Shown: one piece after another, positions 7,266-15,267 of the stretch
How positions within the stretch are numbered: the stretch's first letter is position 1
How the letters are laid out: each line of letters opens with the position of its first letter
From: CALMFQ01 sp964495595
GTDB taxonomy: Bacteria > Pseudomonadota > Gammaproteobacteria > Burkholderiales > SCOH01
Direction of reading: 5' to 3'
Length of the DNA: 36,315 nucleotides
Assembly: GCA_964495595.1 (NCBI GenBank)
Contig: CAZBWH010000025.1
Coordinates: forward strand, 1 to 36,315
The notes under the pieces: generated by a model
The model's database searches: none
What the model was told of the DNA's origin: nothing
Seen by the model: only the letters and a program-made list of their open reading frames with translations
Position numbers and translations under genes: made by a program

Positions 7266-8141
7266 TCAGTCTCCAGCCCGACAGGCGGCCAGCCCGTCGG
7301 CTACTGTCGGGTAACGTAGCGTCAACCGCAGCTCTTCGTGCATCCGCCGGTTGATCAGTCGACGGGATTCGTCAATGAACGTCAGCATCGTCGCCGAAAT
7401 ACGTCCTTCCGCCTCGGATCGGGCAATGCGTTCGGGGCGCGGCAGTGCCAGCGAATCGGCCACCAGATCGAAGTAATCGCCCATTTTCAGCCGGGAGTCG
7501 TCGACGATGTGATAGCTGCGAATGCCATCAAGGTGTCCCAGTGTGCGCAAAATGGCCCGTGCCAGATCATCGGCGTGGATGTGGTTGGTGAAGCCATCTT
7601 CTTCCGGCCGCAGGGCCGGCACCCCCTGCTGCAAGCGACTGACCGGCAGCCGGTCTCGTGCATAAATGCCCGGAACCCGCAAAATGGCCAGTGCCACACC
7701 ATGCCTGCGCGCCCAGCCCCGCAGGCGCACTTCCGCATCGACCCGCCGGCAGGCCCGGTCCGTTGCCGGGGTCAGACGCCGGGTCTCGCTGACCCATTCG
7801 CCGCGGCAGTCGCCATACACGCCGCTGGTGCTGATGTAGACCATGCCCTGTGGTAGACTTCCCCGCCTTGTCAATGCCTGCAACAAGTGCCGCGTTCGAT
7901 GGTCCCGTCGGCCAGCGGCAGCCGGTGGCGCAAGATGGACGACAACGGTTGCGAGCCCCGCCAGCCGTCGCAGCGTGTGCGGTTGGTCCAGATCTCCGAA
8001 GATCGGCAGCAGCCCGGCCCGGCGTAATTCGTCAGCCCGCTCCGGTGATCGTATCAGGCCGTAGCAGCGGGTTCTTGGCGCCAGCAACCGGGCGGTCCGC
8101 ATGGCAATGTCGCCGCAACCGACAAACAGGATGCGTTGCAT
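7266..8141 (-). CDS. NAD(P)-dependent epimerase/dehydratase-like protein (extended SDR)
   Basis: The 291-residue protein begins MQRILFVGCGDIAMRTARLL, a Rossmann-fold nucleotide-binding start with G-x-G-x-x-x-x-R spacing as in YeeZ-like SDRs. Other SDR landmarks are a HLAPP stretch, YISTSGVYGD near residue 105 (active-site Ser/Tyr region), RVPGIYARDRLP and NHIHADDLARAI. The canonical Y-x-x-x-K is not evident, so the chemistry is uncertain. The start ATG 8139-8141 has GAGA about seven bases upstream; the frame extends eight residues further without a better site. The gene converges with the kinase gene and is divergent from the ferredoxin-reductase gene, with only 36 bases between starts. Promoters for both must therefore lie partly in coding sequence. 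The substrate is unknown. Confidence 0.85.
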   Translation of the reverse strand: MQRILFVGCGDIAMRTARLLAPRTRCYGLIRSPERADELRRAGLLPIFGDLDQPHTLRRLAGLATVVVHLAPPAAAGRRDHRTRHLLQALTRRGSLPQGMVYISTSGVYGDCRGEWVSETRRLTPATDRACRRVDAEVRLRGWARRHGVALAILRVPGIYARDRLPVSRLQQGVPALRPEEDGFTNHIHADDLARAILRTLGHLDGIRSYHIVDDSRLKMGDYFDLVADSLALPRPERIARSEAEGRISATMLTFIDESRRLINRRMHEELRLTLRYPTVADGLAACRAGD

Positions 8142-8177
8142 GAAGTCTCTTTTGCAAACGAACAAAAGGTAAAGTGT

Positions 8178-9199
8178 ATGTCAGCCAAGGTCAGGATTCA
8201 GCCAAGCGGCCACGAATTTTGTGTGCAGGATGGCGAGACGCTTCTCGAAGCGGCCCTGCGGGAGCACTACGTACTACCCTATGGCTGCCGCAATGGTGCC
8301 TGTGGCGCCTGCAAGGGCAAGGTTGTCGAGGGACAGGTCGATCTTGGCAAGGCTGCCACATATACCCTCACGCCAGACGAGCGCTCTGCCGGCATGGTGC
8401 TGTTCTGTTGTGCCAAGCCGGTGTCCGATCTGGTGATCGAATGCCGGGAGGTCGGCGCCGTGCGCGATATCCCGGTCAAGAATCTGCCCTGCCGGGTCGA
8501 GTCGATCGAACGCACAATGTTGCCGTCCTGTCACTCAAACTGCCCGCCAGTGAGCGTCTGCAGTTCCTTGCCGGGCAGTACATCGACATCGTGCTCAAGG
8601 ATGGCAAGCGCCGCAGCTTTAGCCTGGCCAACGCGCCGCATGACGACCGCTTCCTGCAACTGCATGTCCGGCATATCCCGGGTGGTACGTTTTCCGAGTA
8701 TGTGTTCAACGAGATGAAACCCAAGGAAATCCTGCGGTTTCAGGGCCCGCTGGGCACCTTTTTCCTGCGGGAAGAAAGCAGCAAACCCATCCTGTTCATC
8801 GCCAGCGGCACCGGCTTTGCCCCGATCAAGGGCATCATCGAGCACGCGATTCACAAGGGATTGAATCGCCCGATCCGACTTTACTGGGGGGGGCGCAACC
8901 GGGCTGATCTGTATCTGCACGAGCTGGCCACCCGTTGGGCCGCCGAGCTTCCGCAACTCGACTATATCCCGGTGTTGTCCGAATCACCGGCATCCGACGC
9001 CTGGCAAGGCCGGACTGGCCTGGTGCATGAGGCCGTGCTGGCCGATATCTCCGATTTTTCCGGCTATCAGGTGTATGCGTGCGGTGCCCCGGTCATGGTC
9101 GAGGCGGCACACCGCAGCTTCATCGAACGCGGGCTGCCCGAGGATGAATTCTTCTCTGACGCCTTTTTTCTGTCCAAAGACCTCAAGCCGCAAGGATGA
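8178..9199 (+). pseudogene. Ferredoxin-type NAD(P)H:flavin reductase (AscD-like), frameshifted
   Basis: One gene is read in two frames. ATG 8178 (after AAAGG) encodes a plant-type 2Fe-2S domain with the ligand pattern C-x4-C-x2-C-x31-C (CRNGACGACK ... LFCC). This frame keeps homology to about 8513, then runs to an unrelated stop at 8715. From about 8510 the frame one base back continues the family: LQFLAGQYIDI, RRSFSLANAPHDD (flavin binding), GTGFAPIKG and YACGAP (NAD(P)H binding), and the terminal DEFFSDAFF. One base, or a number equal to 1 modulo 3, is missing between 8508 and 8518. There is no slippery heptamer. Proteins of this build are annotated as CDP-6-deoxy-delta-3,4-glucoseen reductase-like electron donors. 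The defect may be an assembly error in this draft or a real mutation. The stop overlaps the next ATG. Confidence 0.85.
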
Positions 9200-10572
9200 C
9201 CGGGCGCCCCGCCTGGCTTGATCGACTGGCCGCGATCCTGCCTGCTGATCGGCTGTTGGCCGATCCGGCCGATTGCTTTGCCTACGCTTTCGACAACAGC
9301 CGCAAATACCGGCCGCCTCTGGCGGTGGCTTTTCCGCAAAGTATCGAGGACGTGTCCGGGATTGCCCGCTGCTGCAGCGATCACCGCATTCCGATGACCG
9401 TGCGGGGCCGAGGCACCGGCACTGCCGGCGGCAGCATTCCGGCTCAGGCCGGACTGGTGATCGCCATGGAACGCATGAACCGCATCCGGCAGCTCGATGC
9501 CGCCAACCGGCTGATGGTCGTCGAGCCGGGCGTACTCAATGGTGACGTACAAAAAACCGCAGCCGAGGCAGGCTTTTTCTGGCCGCCCGATCCCTCCAGT
9601 GCCGCCTACTGTTCAGTGGGTGGCAACCTGGCAACCAATGCCGGCGGCCCTCATGCGGTGAAATATGGCGCGACCCGGGATCATGTGCTCGGTTTGCAGG
9701 CGGTGCTGGCAGATGGAAGCGTGATCCGCTGCGGATCAATGACTACCAAACACGCCGTCGGCTACGACCTCACCCGGCTGTTGATCGGCTCCGAAGGCAC
9801 TTTGGCCATCATTACCGAAGCAACCCTCAAACTCAGCCCAAAGCCGGCCCATGTAGCGGGGATCGCCGCCTATTACCGCAGTGTTGCCTGCTGTGCCGAG
9901 GCCATCGTCGCCATCATGTCCCAGCCCTGGGTGCCTGCGGCACTGGAGTTTCTTGATGGCAATGCCCTGCGCTTGTTGCGCAACCATTACCCGGACATGT
10001 TGCCGGCAGACAGTTACGCCATGTTGATGATCGAAGTCGATGGCAGTCCGGCCGACCTGGCGGAATCCTGTCAATCGATTCTTCAGGCCTGCCGGCAACC
10101 TGGCCTGATCCAGGCCGAGCCGATTGCCCAGCCAGCGCGTCTATGGGCGGCCCGCAAGGCGCTGTCACCATTGTTGCGCGACATTGCGCCCAAAAAAATC
10201 AACGAGGATATCGTCGTTCCCGTGGCGCAGTTGCCGATATTGCTGAATGAAGTCGGCCAGCTTACCCGCCTGCACGGCATTCGCAATGTCAATTTCGGCC
10301 ATGCAGGCAATGGCAACATCCATGTCAACCTGCTGATCGATCCGGCCGACCCGGATCAGTCGCATGCCGCTGATGCCTGTCTGGATCAGCTATTCGATCT
10401 GGTGGTGCGCCTGGGGGGGGCATTGTCTGGCGAACACGGTATCGGCCAGGAAAAACGCCCCTTCATCGACCGTGAGCTCGATCCCCCTTCATTGGCGATG
10501 CAGCGCCGAATCAAACAGGCATTCGACCCGCTTGGATTGCTCAACCCCGGCAAAGTCTTCCCGGACTGCTGA
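9196..10572 (+). CDS. FAD-linked oxidase, GlcD/D-2-hydroxyacid dehydrogenase family
   Basis: The 458-residue protein is a PCMH-type flavoprotein that oxidises a 2-hydroxyacid such as glycolate, D-lactate or D-2-hydroxyglutarate; the substrate cannot be fixed from sequence. The N-terminal FAD-binding domain shows RGRGTGTAGGSIP (about 72-84), GGNLATNAGGPHAVKYG (about 139-155) and LIGSEGTLAIITEA. The C-terminal FAD-oxidase domain shows NFGHAGNGNIHVNLL and GEHGIGQEKRPF, as in GlcD. Its ATG overlaps the reductase stop as ATGA, so the two are coupled and the reductase may exchange electrons with this enzyme or act in the same pathway. A run of eight G (10413-10420) lies in the frame. A short hairpin (10569-10589) overlaps the stop but lacks a T-run. 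Confidence 0.9.
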   Translation: MTGRPAWLDRLAAILPADRLLADPADCFAYAFDNSRKYRPPLAVAFPQSIEDVSGIARCCSDHRIPMTVRGRGTGTAGGSIPAQAGLVIAMERMNRIRQLDAANRLMVVEPGVLNGDVQKTAAEAGFFWPPDPSSAAYCSVGGNLATNAGGPHAVKYGATRDHVLGLQAVLADGSVIRCGSMTTKHAVGYDLTRLLIGSEGTLAIITEATLKLSPKPAHVAGIAAYYRSVACCAEAIVAIMSQPWVPAALEFLDGNALRLLRNHYPDMLPADSYAMLMIEVDGSPADLAESCQSILQACRQPGLIQAEPIAQPARLWAARKALSPLLRDIAPKKINEDIVVPVAQLPILLNEVGQLTRLHGIRNVNFGHAGNGNIHVNLLIDPADPDQSHAADACLDQLFDLVVRLGGALSGEHGIGQEKRPFIDRELDPPSLAMQRRIKQAFDPLGLLNPGKVFPDC

Positions 10573-10612
10573 TAGATCGTCGCTATCAGAGCATTGCAGT
10601 TTCCCCGTGTTT

Positions 10613-10644
10613 TTGTACTGTAAATATTAGAAAAATGTAATATT
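10613..10644 (+). promoter_or_regulatory. Candidate promoter with an overlapping AT-rich inverted repeat
   Basis: TTGTAC (10613-10618), 17 bases, then TGTAAT (10636-10641) resembles a sigma-70 promoter for the metalloprotease gene. The perfect dyad AATATTA-N8-TAATATT (10623-10644) spans the spacer and -10, so a bound regulator would block the promoter. It is one of the few strongly AT-rich patches in the window. Confidence 0.45.
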
Positions 10645-10690
10645 CTAACTGTATTGGCTTTGCCGTTGCTTTCTGCTGGAGTGTGCCACC

Positions 10691-12649
10691 ATGAATATGA
10701 GTCCATCCCTGTTGTCCATCTTGCTTGCAACGGTCATGTTCGGCCCGGCGTGGGCTGCCGGCACTCCTTCTGTCACGCAGCCGGTGCAACAGGATTCGGC
10801 CAGACAGGTCACTTTTGACACCGCCCGCATGTTGGCCATGCAGCCAAACACCCTGATCTATCTCCCCTTGCCCGGTGAGGGGGCTCTACCGGTGGTATTT
10901 GAACACACCACTGGCATGATCAACGGAGTAGCCTATTGGGAAGGCCATCTGCCAGATAAACTGCAGCGCCGTGTCAGCCTGAAATACGATGGTGCTGGCT
11001 GGTCCGGAGTCATCGACGGGCATGACCGCAGGTGGGTAGTGGGGCATGCCAACGGCCAGACCTGGCTGACTCCCGTTGGCAATGATTATCAGCGCCCGAC
11101 AGTGCCGCAAGCCATTAATCTGTTCGCTAGGGTGGCCGATGCCCAGGGCGCCCCGTTGGCGTTTGCCGGTGAACCGCCAGCAAAGGTGGTGCATCCATTG
11201 TCGCTAAATCTGGATGCCTTGCTGACTCTTCAGGAAAACAGCGAAGTCTCACTCAATCTACCGGGCCAACCCAAACCACCGGTGCTGGTGTTCGAGCGAA
11301 CCGAAGCGACCGAAAGCGGCAATACCAACTGGATCGGCTATCTGCGCGACTGGGGAACCGATTATCGGGTGGTGCTGACCTACGGCCGGGATGGCGTCTT
11401 TGGCCGGATTCTGACTCCGGATGGTGAATTCCTGCTCGAATCCAATGGCCGGCAGCAATGGTTGGTGGACGTGGCGGCCTCCGGCCTGGATGCGCATCAG
11501 TCGTTGTCGCCAGACGCCATTCTGCCGGCCGCCCAGGCTGCAGATGTGATGGCGTCGGCCAGCAAGACCCGATCCAGCAGCAGTGGTTCGAAAGCCAGTT
11601 CATCCAGCATGACTTCTGCTGCAGCGGCATCGACTAGCGACGTGGCGACCGTTGCGGTGGTCGATGTGCTGGTACTGTTCACCGATGGCCTGGCCAGCCG
11701 TCTCGGCGTCGGCCTGACCGCTCGTCTGGATAACCTGTTTGCCCAGTCCAATCAGGCATTCATTGACAGTAACATCAAAATGAAACTGCGCATGGTTGCC
11801 GGAAAACAGGTGGTTTACTCCGACACCACCAACAACAGTGTTGCGCTTAGTGATCTTTACGGTCGGCGGCATGCCGCATTCCAGGATGTCGCAACGCTGC
11901 GCGATGCCACAGGTGCCGATCTGGTGACTTTGATCCGGCCTTTTCATGCCAGTGCACAAGTTTCCTGTGGTGTTGGCTATATCGGTGGATATAACGGCAG
12001 CCCGATTGCCAATGCTGCAGGCTATGCCTATTCGGTTGTCAGTGATGGTCGGGATGTCAAGGGTTCGTCCTACTATTGTGTCGATCAGACCATGGTGCAT
12101 GAATTCGGCCACAACATGGGTAGCATGCACGACCGGACTACGGTTCGTAGCCAGGGAGGCGGGCAGGGGGCTTTCCCGTATTCGTTTGGCTATGGCCAGT
12201 CTGGCAAATTCGGCACCATCATGAGTTACATCAACCCACGCATCAGCAAGTTTTCCAATCCCGCAGTAAAAACCTGCGCCAGCCTAGCTTGTGGCGTGTC
12301 GGAAACCGATCTGGCCAATTCTGCCAACAATGCCTTGTCGTTGACCAATGTCCGGCTGGGAGTGGCCGCATTTCGCCCAACCCGATCGACGGCAGCCTCC
12401 CGGTTCAGGTTGAATGGCGTGGTGACCTTCAATGGCACCGGTCTGGCCCGAGTCACCTTTACTTCGTCAGATACAGCCGCGTATTGCGGTACATCAGGAA
12501 GCAACGGCGCATTCAGTTGCTCGGCCCCCTCAGGATGGGCGGGCACACTGACACCTGTTCTGTCGGGTTACCGCTTTAGCCCGACGAGAATCGCATTGAC
12601 TACGGTGTTGGCCGACCAGACCAATCTGGTGATCCGCGCCAGCAAATAG
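10691..12649 (+). CDS. Secreted reprolysin-like zinc metalloprotease
   Basis: The 652-residue protein has a Sec signal peptide (cleavage near AWAA-GT, residue 23). Two tandem repeats of about 90 residues follow (about 38-128 and 168-260), sharing P-[PV]-V-[LV]-[VF], a W-x-G-[YH]-L segment and a terminal Q-x-W-L-x-x-V. Next is a Ser/Ala/Thr-rich linker (about 290-320) and a metzincin domain with H470-E-x-x-H474-x-x-G-x-x-H480-D. The Met-turn candidate is TIMSYI. The C-terminal 80 residues form an Ig/carboxypeptidase-regulatory-like domain ending GYRFSPTRIAL. It probably degrades extracellular protein, and the repeats may be a propeptide or binding modules. The start is ATG 10691, with GGAG nine bases upstream; ATG 10697 is possible. 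It is monocistronic, with a terminator downstream. Confidence 0.9.
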   Translation: MNMSPSLLSILLATVMFGPAWAAGTPSVTQPVQQDSARQVTFDTARMLAMQPNTLIYLPLPGEGALPVVFEHTTGMINGVAYWEGHLPDKLQRRVSLKYDGAGWSGVIDGHDRRWVVGHANGQTWLTPVGNDYQRPTVPQAINLFARVADAQGAPLAFAGEPPAKVVHPLSLNLDALLTLQENSEVSLNLPGQPKPPVLVFERTEATESGNTNWIGYLRDWGTDYRVVLTYGRDGVFGRILTPDGEFLLESNGRQQWLVDVAASGLDAHQSLSPDAILPAAQAADVMASASKTRSSSSGSKASSSSMTSAAAASTSDVATVAVVDVLVLFTDGLASRLGVGLTARLDNLFAQSNQAFIDSNIKMKLRMVAGKQVVYSDTTNNSVALSDLYGRRHAAFQDVATLRDATGADLVTLIRPFHASAQVSCGVGYIGGYNGSPIANAAGYAYSVVSDGRDVKGSSYYCVDQTMVHEFGHNMGSMHDRTTVRSQGGGQGAFPYSFGYGQSGKFGTIMSYINPRISKFSNPAVKTCASLACGVSETDLANSANNALSLTNVRLGVAAFRPTRSTAASRFRLNGVVTFNGTGLARVTFTSSDTAAYCGTSGSNGAFSCSAPSGWAGTLTPVLSGYRFSPTRIALTTVLADQTNLVIRASK

Positions 12650-12679
12650 CTTCTCCTCTGGTGTTTTTTCCAGAACTAC

Positions 12680-12707
12680 AGGCCGCTCATGGGGCGGCCT
12701 TTTTTTG
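12680..12707 (+). terminator. Rho-independent terminator after the metalloprotease gene
   Basis: The arms AGGCCGC (12680-12686) and GCGGCCT (12694-12700) pair around a seven-base loop and are followed by a run of T to 12707. This is a classical terminator about 30 bases after the protease stop. Confidence 0.9.
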
Positions 12708-12767
12708 TCATTGAATCTTCACCGGCTGGTCACGTCGCTGTCGCGAATCGGGCGCAATCTTCTTCGC

Positions 12768-13967
12768 ATGAACGATACCAGTCTGCTACTCAAACAGTTT
12801 CCGCCACGTGTCCGCCAGATCCGGATGGCGATCATCACTGAAACCTATCCACCAGAAATCAACGGGGTGGCCATGACTACGGGCCGCCTGGTGGCTGCGA
12901 TGCAAGATCTTGGTCACTGGGTTGAGCTGATTCGGCCACGCCAGCATGCCGACGAGATTCCAGCTGATCGTGATGCACTTGAGGAAGTGTTGCACACCGG
13001 AGTGCCGATCCCTCGATATGGCGGGCTCAAATTCGGCTTGCCGGCCAAGCGCAAGCTGATTGCCAGGTGGCGGTTGCGCCGGCCGGATCTGGTACATGTG
13101 GTCACCGAAGGGCCGTTGGGCTGGTCTGCCATCGCCGCCGCAAAAGTGCTGAAACTGCCGGTCACTTCGGACTTTCACACCAATTTTCACAGCTACAGCC
13201 AACACTACGGTCTGGGCTGGCTGAACAAGACGGTCAATGCCTATCTGCGCAAATTCCATAACCAGACGCTGGCCACCTTCGTGCCTACCGACGAGTTGGC
13301 CGGGCAACTGGGGCAAATGGGGTATCTGAATCTGCGGGTGGTCTCCCGTGGCGTGGATACAGGGCTGTTCTCCCCTGCGCACAGGGATGCCTGCTTGCGC
13401 GCTGCTTGGGGTATTGGCGAGGCAGAACAGGTGGTGCTGTATGTTGGGCGTCTGGCGGCAGAAAAAAACCTGCCGCTGGTTTTTGATGCCTTTGACGTCA
13501 TGCGGCAATCCAGGCCAGCGATCAGGCTGGTGCTTGTGGGGGACGGCCCTCAGCGTGGCCTCTGGCAGGAACGATATCCGCAGCATGTGTTTGCGGGCAT
13601 GCGAACCGGAGAGGATTTGGCTCGTCATTATGCTTCAGGCGACTATTTCCTGTTTCCCAGTCTGACGGAAACTTTTGGCAACGTCACCCTGGAGGCCATG
13701 GCCTCCGGGTTGGCCGTGCTGGCATACGATTACGCCGCAGCACGACAGCACATTCGTCACCGGCAAAACGGGCTGCTGGCACCCTTTAACAACGCCGATG
13801 CTTACCTCGAAGGGGCTCGCCAACTTGCTGCATTGAGCCCGCCAGAGATCCAGCAGCTTCGGCAACAGGCTGCGCGGGATGCTGCCGCTCAATCCTGGCA
13901 GGCTGTTTTTGAAACATTCGAGCGTCAGATATTCGAATTGATTGATGCACCAGCAGGAGGTTTCTGA
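12768..13967 (+). CDS. GT4-family glycosyltransferase
   Basis: The 399-residue product has a GT-B fold of the GT4 family. IRMAIITETYPPEINGVAMT marks the N-terminal acceptor domain. The C-terminal donor domain shows VVLYVGRLAAEKNLPL, VGDGPQR and the E-x7-E nucleotide-sugar motif in SLTETFGNVTLEAMASG. The ETYPPEINGVAMT start resembles bacterial transferases that glycosylate lipids with hexose or mannose (MgtA/PimB-like), but donor and acceptor are unknown. ATG 12768 is chosen as the first ATG of the frame. A TTG at 12705 lies in the terminator T-run and is unlikely. ATG 12825 in front of AIITETYPP is an alternative. No good Shine-Dalgarno sequence precedes 12768. The PAP2 gene follows directly after the stop. 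Confidence 0.88.
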   Translation: MNDTSLLLKQFPPRVRQIRMAIITETYPPEINGVAMTTGRLVAAMQDLGHWVELIRPRQHADEIPADRDALEEVLHTGVPIPRYGGLKFGLPAKRKLIARWRLRRPDLVHVVTEGPLGWSAIAAAKVLKLPVTSDFHTNFHSYSQHYGLGWLNKTVNAYLRKFHNQTLATFVPTDELAGQLGQMGYLNLRVVSRGVDTGLFSPAHRDACLRAAWGIGEAEQVVLYVGRLAAEKNLPLVFDAFDVMRQSRPAIRLVLVGDGPQRGLWQERYPQHVFAGMRTGEDLARHYASGDYFLFPSLTETFGNVTLEAMASGLAVLAYDYAAARQHIRHRQNGLLAPFNNADAYLEGARQLAALSPPEIQQLRQQAARDAAAQSWQAVFETFERQIFELIDAPAGGF

Positions 13968-14507
13968 ATGGACAAGTCTGCCGTTGCGCGCTTCATGCTG
14001 TGGGATCAGCGCTGGGTTCGCCGCTTCAACCGGGGAGCTCGCTATCGTCAATTGCGCTGGTCATTCGAACAGATCAGCAGGCTGGGAGATGGCGTGTTCT
14101 GGTATGCGCTGATGTTGGGATGGCTGGCAATCGACCCAGCCAATAGCCTGATCCCGGTGTTGAACATGGTTGCCGGGGGTGTTGCCGGGCTGCTGTTGTA
14201 CAAGTGGCTGAAACGCACTGCATCCCGCCCGCGCCCGTTTACCCGTGATCAGCAAATCGTGCTCACCATCGCACCGCTCGATCAATACAGCTTTCCTTCC
14301 GGCCACACCCTGCATGCAGTCATCTTTACCTGCGTGGCCGTCTATCATGCGCCTGCCCTTGCTTGGATCTTGGTGCCTTTTTCCCTGCTGGTCGCCTTGT
14401 CGCGCATGGTTTTGGGGTTGCATTACCCGAGTGATGTCCTGGCCGGGATCGCGCTGGGAGGTATGGTTGCCACCCTGGCGCTGCAAGGATTCGCTCCCGC
14501 GTACTGA
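13968..14507 (+). CDS. PAP2-family membrane phosphatase
   Basis: This 179-residue integral membrane protein has several hydrophobic helices and the three phosphatase signatures. They are K-x6-R-P (KWLKRTASRPRPF, about 82-94), PSGH (YSFPSGHTLHA, about 106-116) and S-R-x5-H-x3-D (SRMVLGLHYPSD, about 145-156). The family dephosphorylates phosphatidic acid, undecaprenyl pyrophosphate or related lipids at the outer face of the inner membrane. The ATG directly abuts the glycosyltransferase TGA, with AGGAGG inside the end of that gene, so the pair is coupled. A joint role in making and recycling a lipid-linked glycan or glycolipid is inference. A hairpin with a short T-run follows. Confidence 0.92.
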   Translation: MDKSAVARFMLWDQRWVRRFNRGARYRQLRWSFEQISRLGDGVFWYALMLGWLAIDPANSLIPVLNMVAGGVAGLLLYKWLKRTASRPRPFTRDQQIVLTIAPLDQYSFPSGHTLHAVIFTCVAVYHAPALAWILVPFSLLVALSRMVLGLHYPSDVLAGIALGGMVATLALQGFAPAY

Positions 14508-14525
14508 AACTGTCACCCTGTGCAT

Positions 14526-14554
14526 GCCGGATCGGGTGAGCCCGTCCGGCTTTT
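14526..14554 (+). terminator. Probable terminator after the GT4-PAP2 pair
   Basis: GCCGGA(T)CGGG and CCCGTCCGGC form a ten-pair stem with one bulged T and a TGAG loop (14526-14550), followed by TTTT. It lies about 20 bases after the PAP2 stop. Confidence 0.75.
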
Positions 14555-14661
14555 GTTATCCTCCCTCATGTGCGAGCTGCATGTCATTGCTGAACCGTTC
14601 GGTTTATGCGGAACTTGTCACGCCTTTCCCTGTCTGCTGGTTAGTAGCCAAAATATTCAAA

Positions 14662-14698
14662 TTGCATTTTTTGTTGTTTAGAATAAAATACCTAAAAT
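14662..14698 (+). promoter_or_regulatory. Two overlapping sigma-70-like promoters for the G-[QR]-D-G-L gene cluster
   Basis: TTGCAT (14662-14667), 16 bases, TAAAAT (14684-14689); and TTGTTG (14671-14676), 16 bases, TAAAAT (14693-14698). They lie in an AT-rich stretch and would start transcripts roughly 85-95 bases before the GTG start of the first gene of the cluster. Confidence 0.55.
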
Positions 14699-14787
14699 AG
14701 CCCCGTGTAACGATTCAGTCCATAATATGCTTACATCAGCATGGCTTGAATTTGTATTGCCCGGCTGAATTCTTGAGGAGACTGCCA

Positions 14788-15243
14788 GTGAAGTCATTGA
14801 ATGTGCTGCTTGGTGCATTGCTTGCCATCCCGCTTTGGGCGCACGCCGAGCTCAAGTCGATGCCTGATGCGGAAATGTCCGAATCTGTCGGCCGCGACGG
14901 CTTGAGTGTACTGATGGATCTGCGGATGAAAGGCACTATGTCCTACTTTCAGGAAAAAAATGGTGAGACCAACAGTGTCTCGTTCTCCAATTTTGCCCTG
15001 AATGGCGAAGGGGTTGATCGTGCCGATGTCACTCCCGCAACTATCTGGACCGAGATTGATGTGGTCGACGGTGCATTGCGGGTGTCCTTGCCCAAGATGC
15101 AGTTCTCGCTCGGCGTCAAGGATTTTGAAATGCGCCGCGGCATCCGTGGTGATGGTACTGCCGCGAATGTCAGCCGTTTCGGGTCAGTACATTTGATGGG
15201 ATTTGACATGTCCAAGTCCTACATGGAGTTCGCTGGCCATTAA
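14788..15243 (+). CDS. Secreted G-[QR]-D-G-L motif protein 1 (function unknown)
   Basis: The 151-residue protein has a signal peptide (VKSLNVLLGALLAIPLWAHA, cleavage near residue 20), then ELKSMPDAEMSESVGRDGLS. That segment aligns without gaps to the same region of the next two genes (L-x-x-[ML]-x-[DE] ... G-[QR]-D-G-L-[ST]-[VI]). The rest is predicted by eye to be beta-rich, and it ends SYMEFAGH, close to the end of the third gene. The start is GTG 14788, preceded by GAGGAG at seven bases; an upstream ATG at 14746 is in frame but has no ribosome site and would spoil the signal peptide. The motif recalls DUF6160/FilA-like putative pilus-associated proteins, which is an unverified comparison. 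It is the first gene of a three-gene operon. Confidence 0.8.
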   Translation: MKSLNVLLGALLAIPLWAHAELKSMPDAEMSESVGRDGLSVLMDLRMKGTMSYFQEKNGETNSVSFSNFALNGEGVDRADVTPATIWTEIDVVDGALRVSLPKMQFSLGVKDFEMRRGIRGDGTAANVSRFGSVHLMGFDMSKSYMEFAGH

Positions 15244-15267
15244 GGCAGCGGCCGGGGAGAGCGATTC

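Noticed and set aside
8505..8520. Programmed ribosomal frameshift in the reductase gene
   Set aside because: No slippery heptamer, no obvious stimulatory pseudoknot, and the family is not known to use frameshifting. Error or mutation is simpler.
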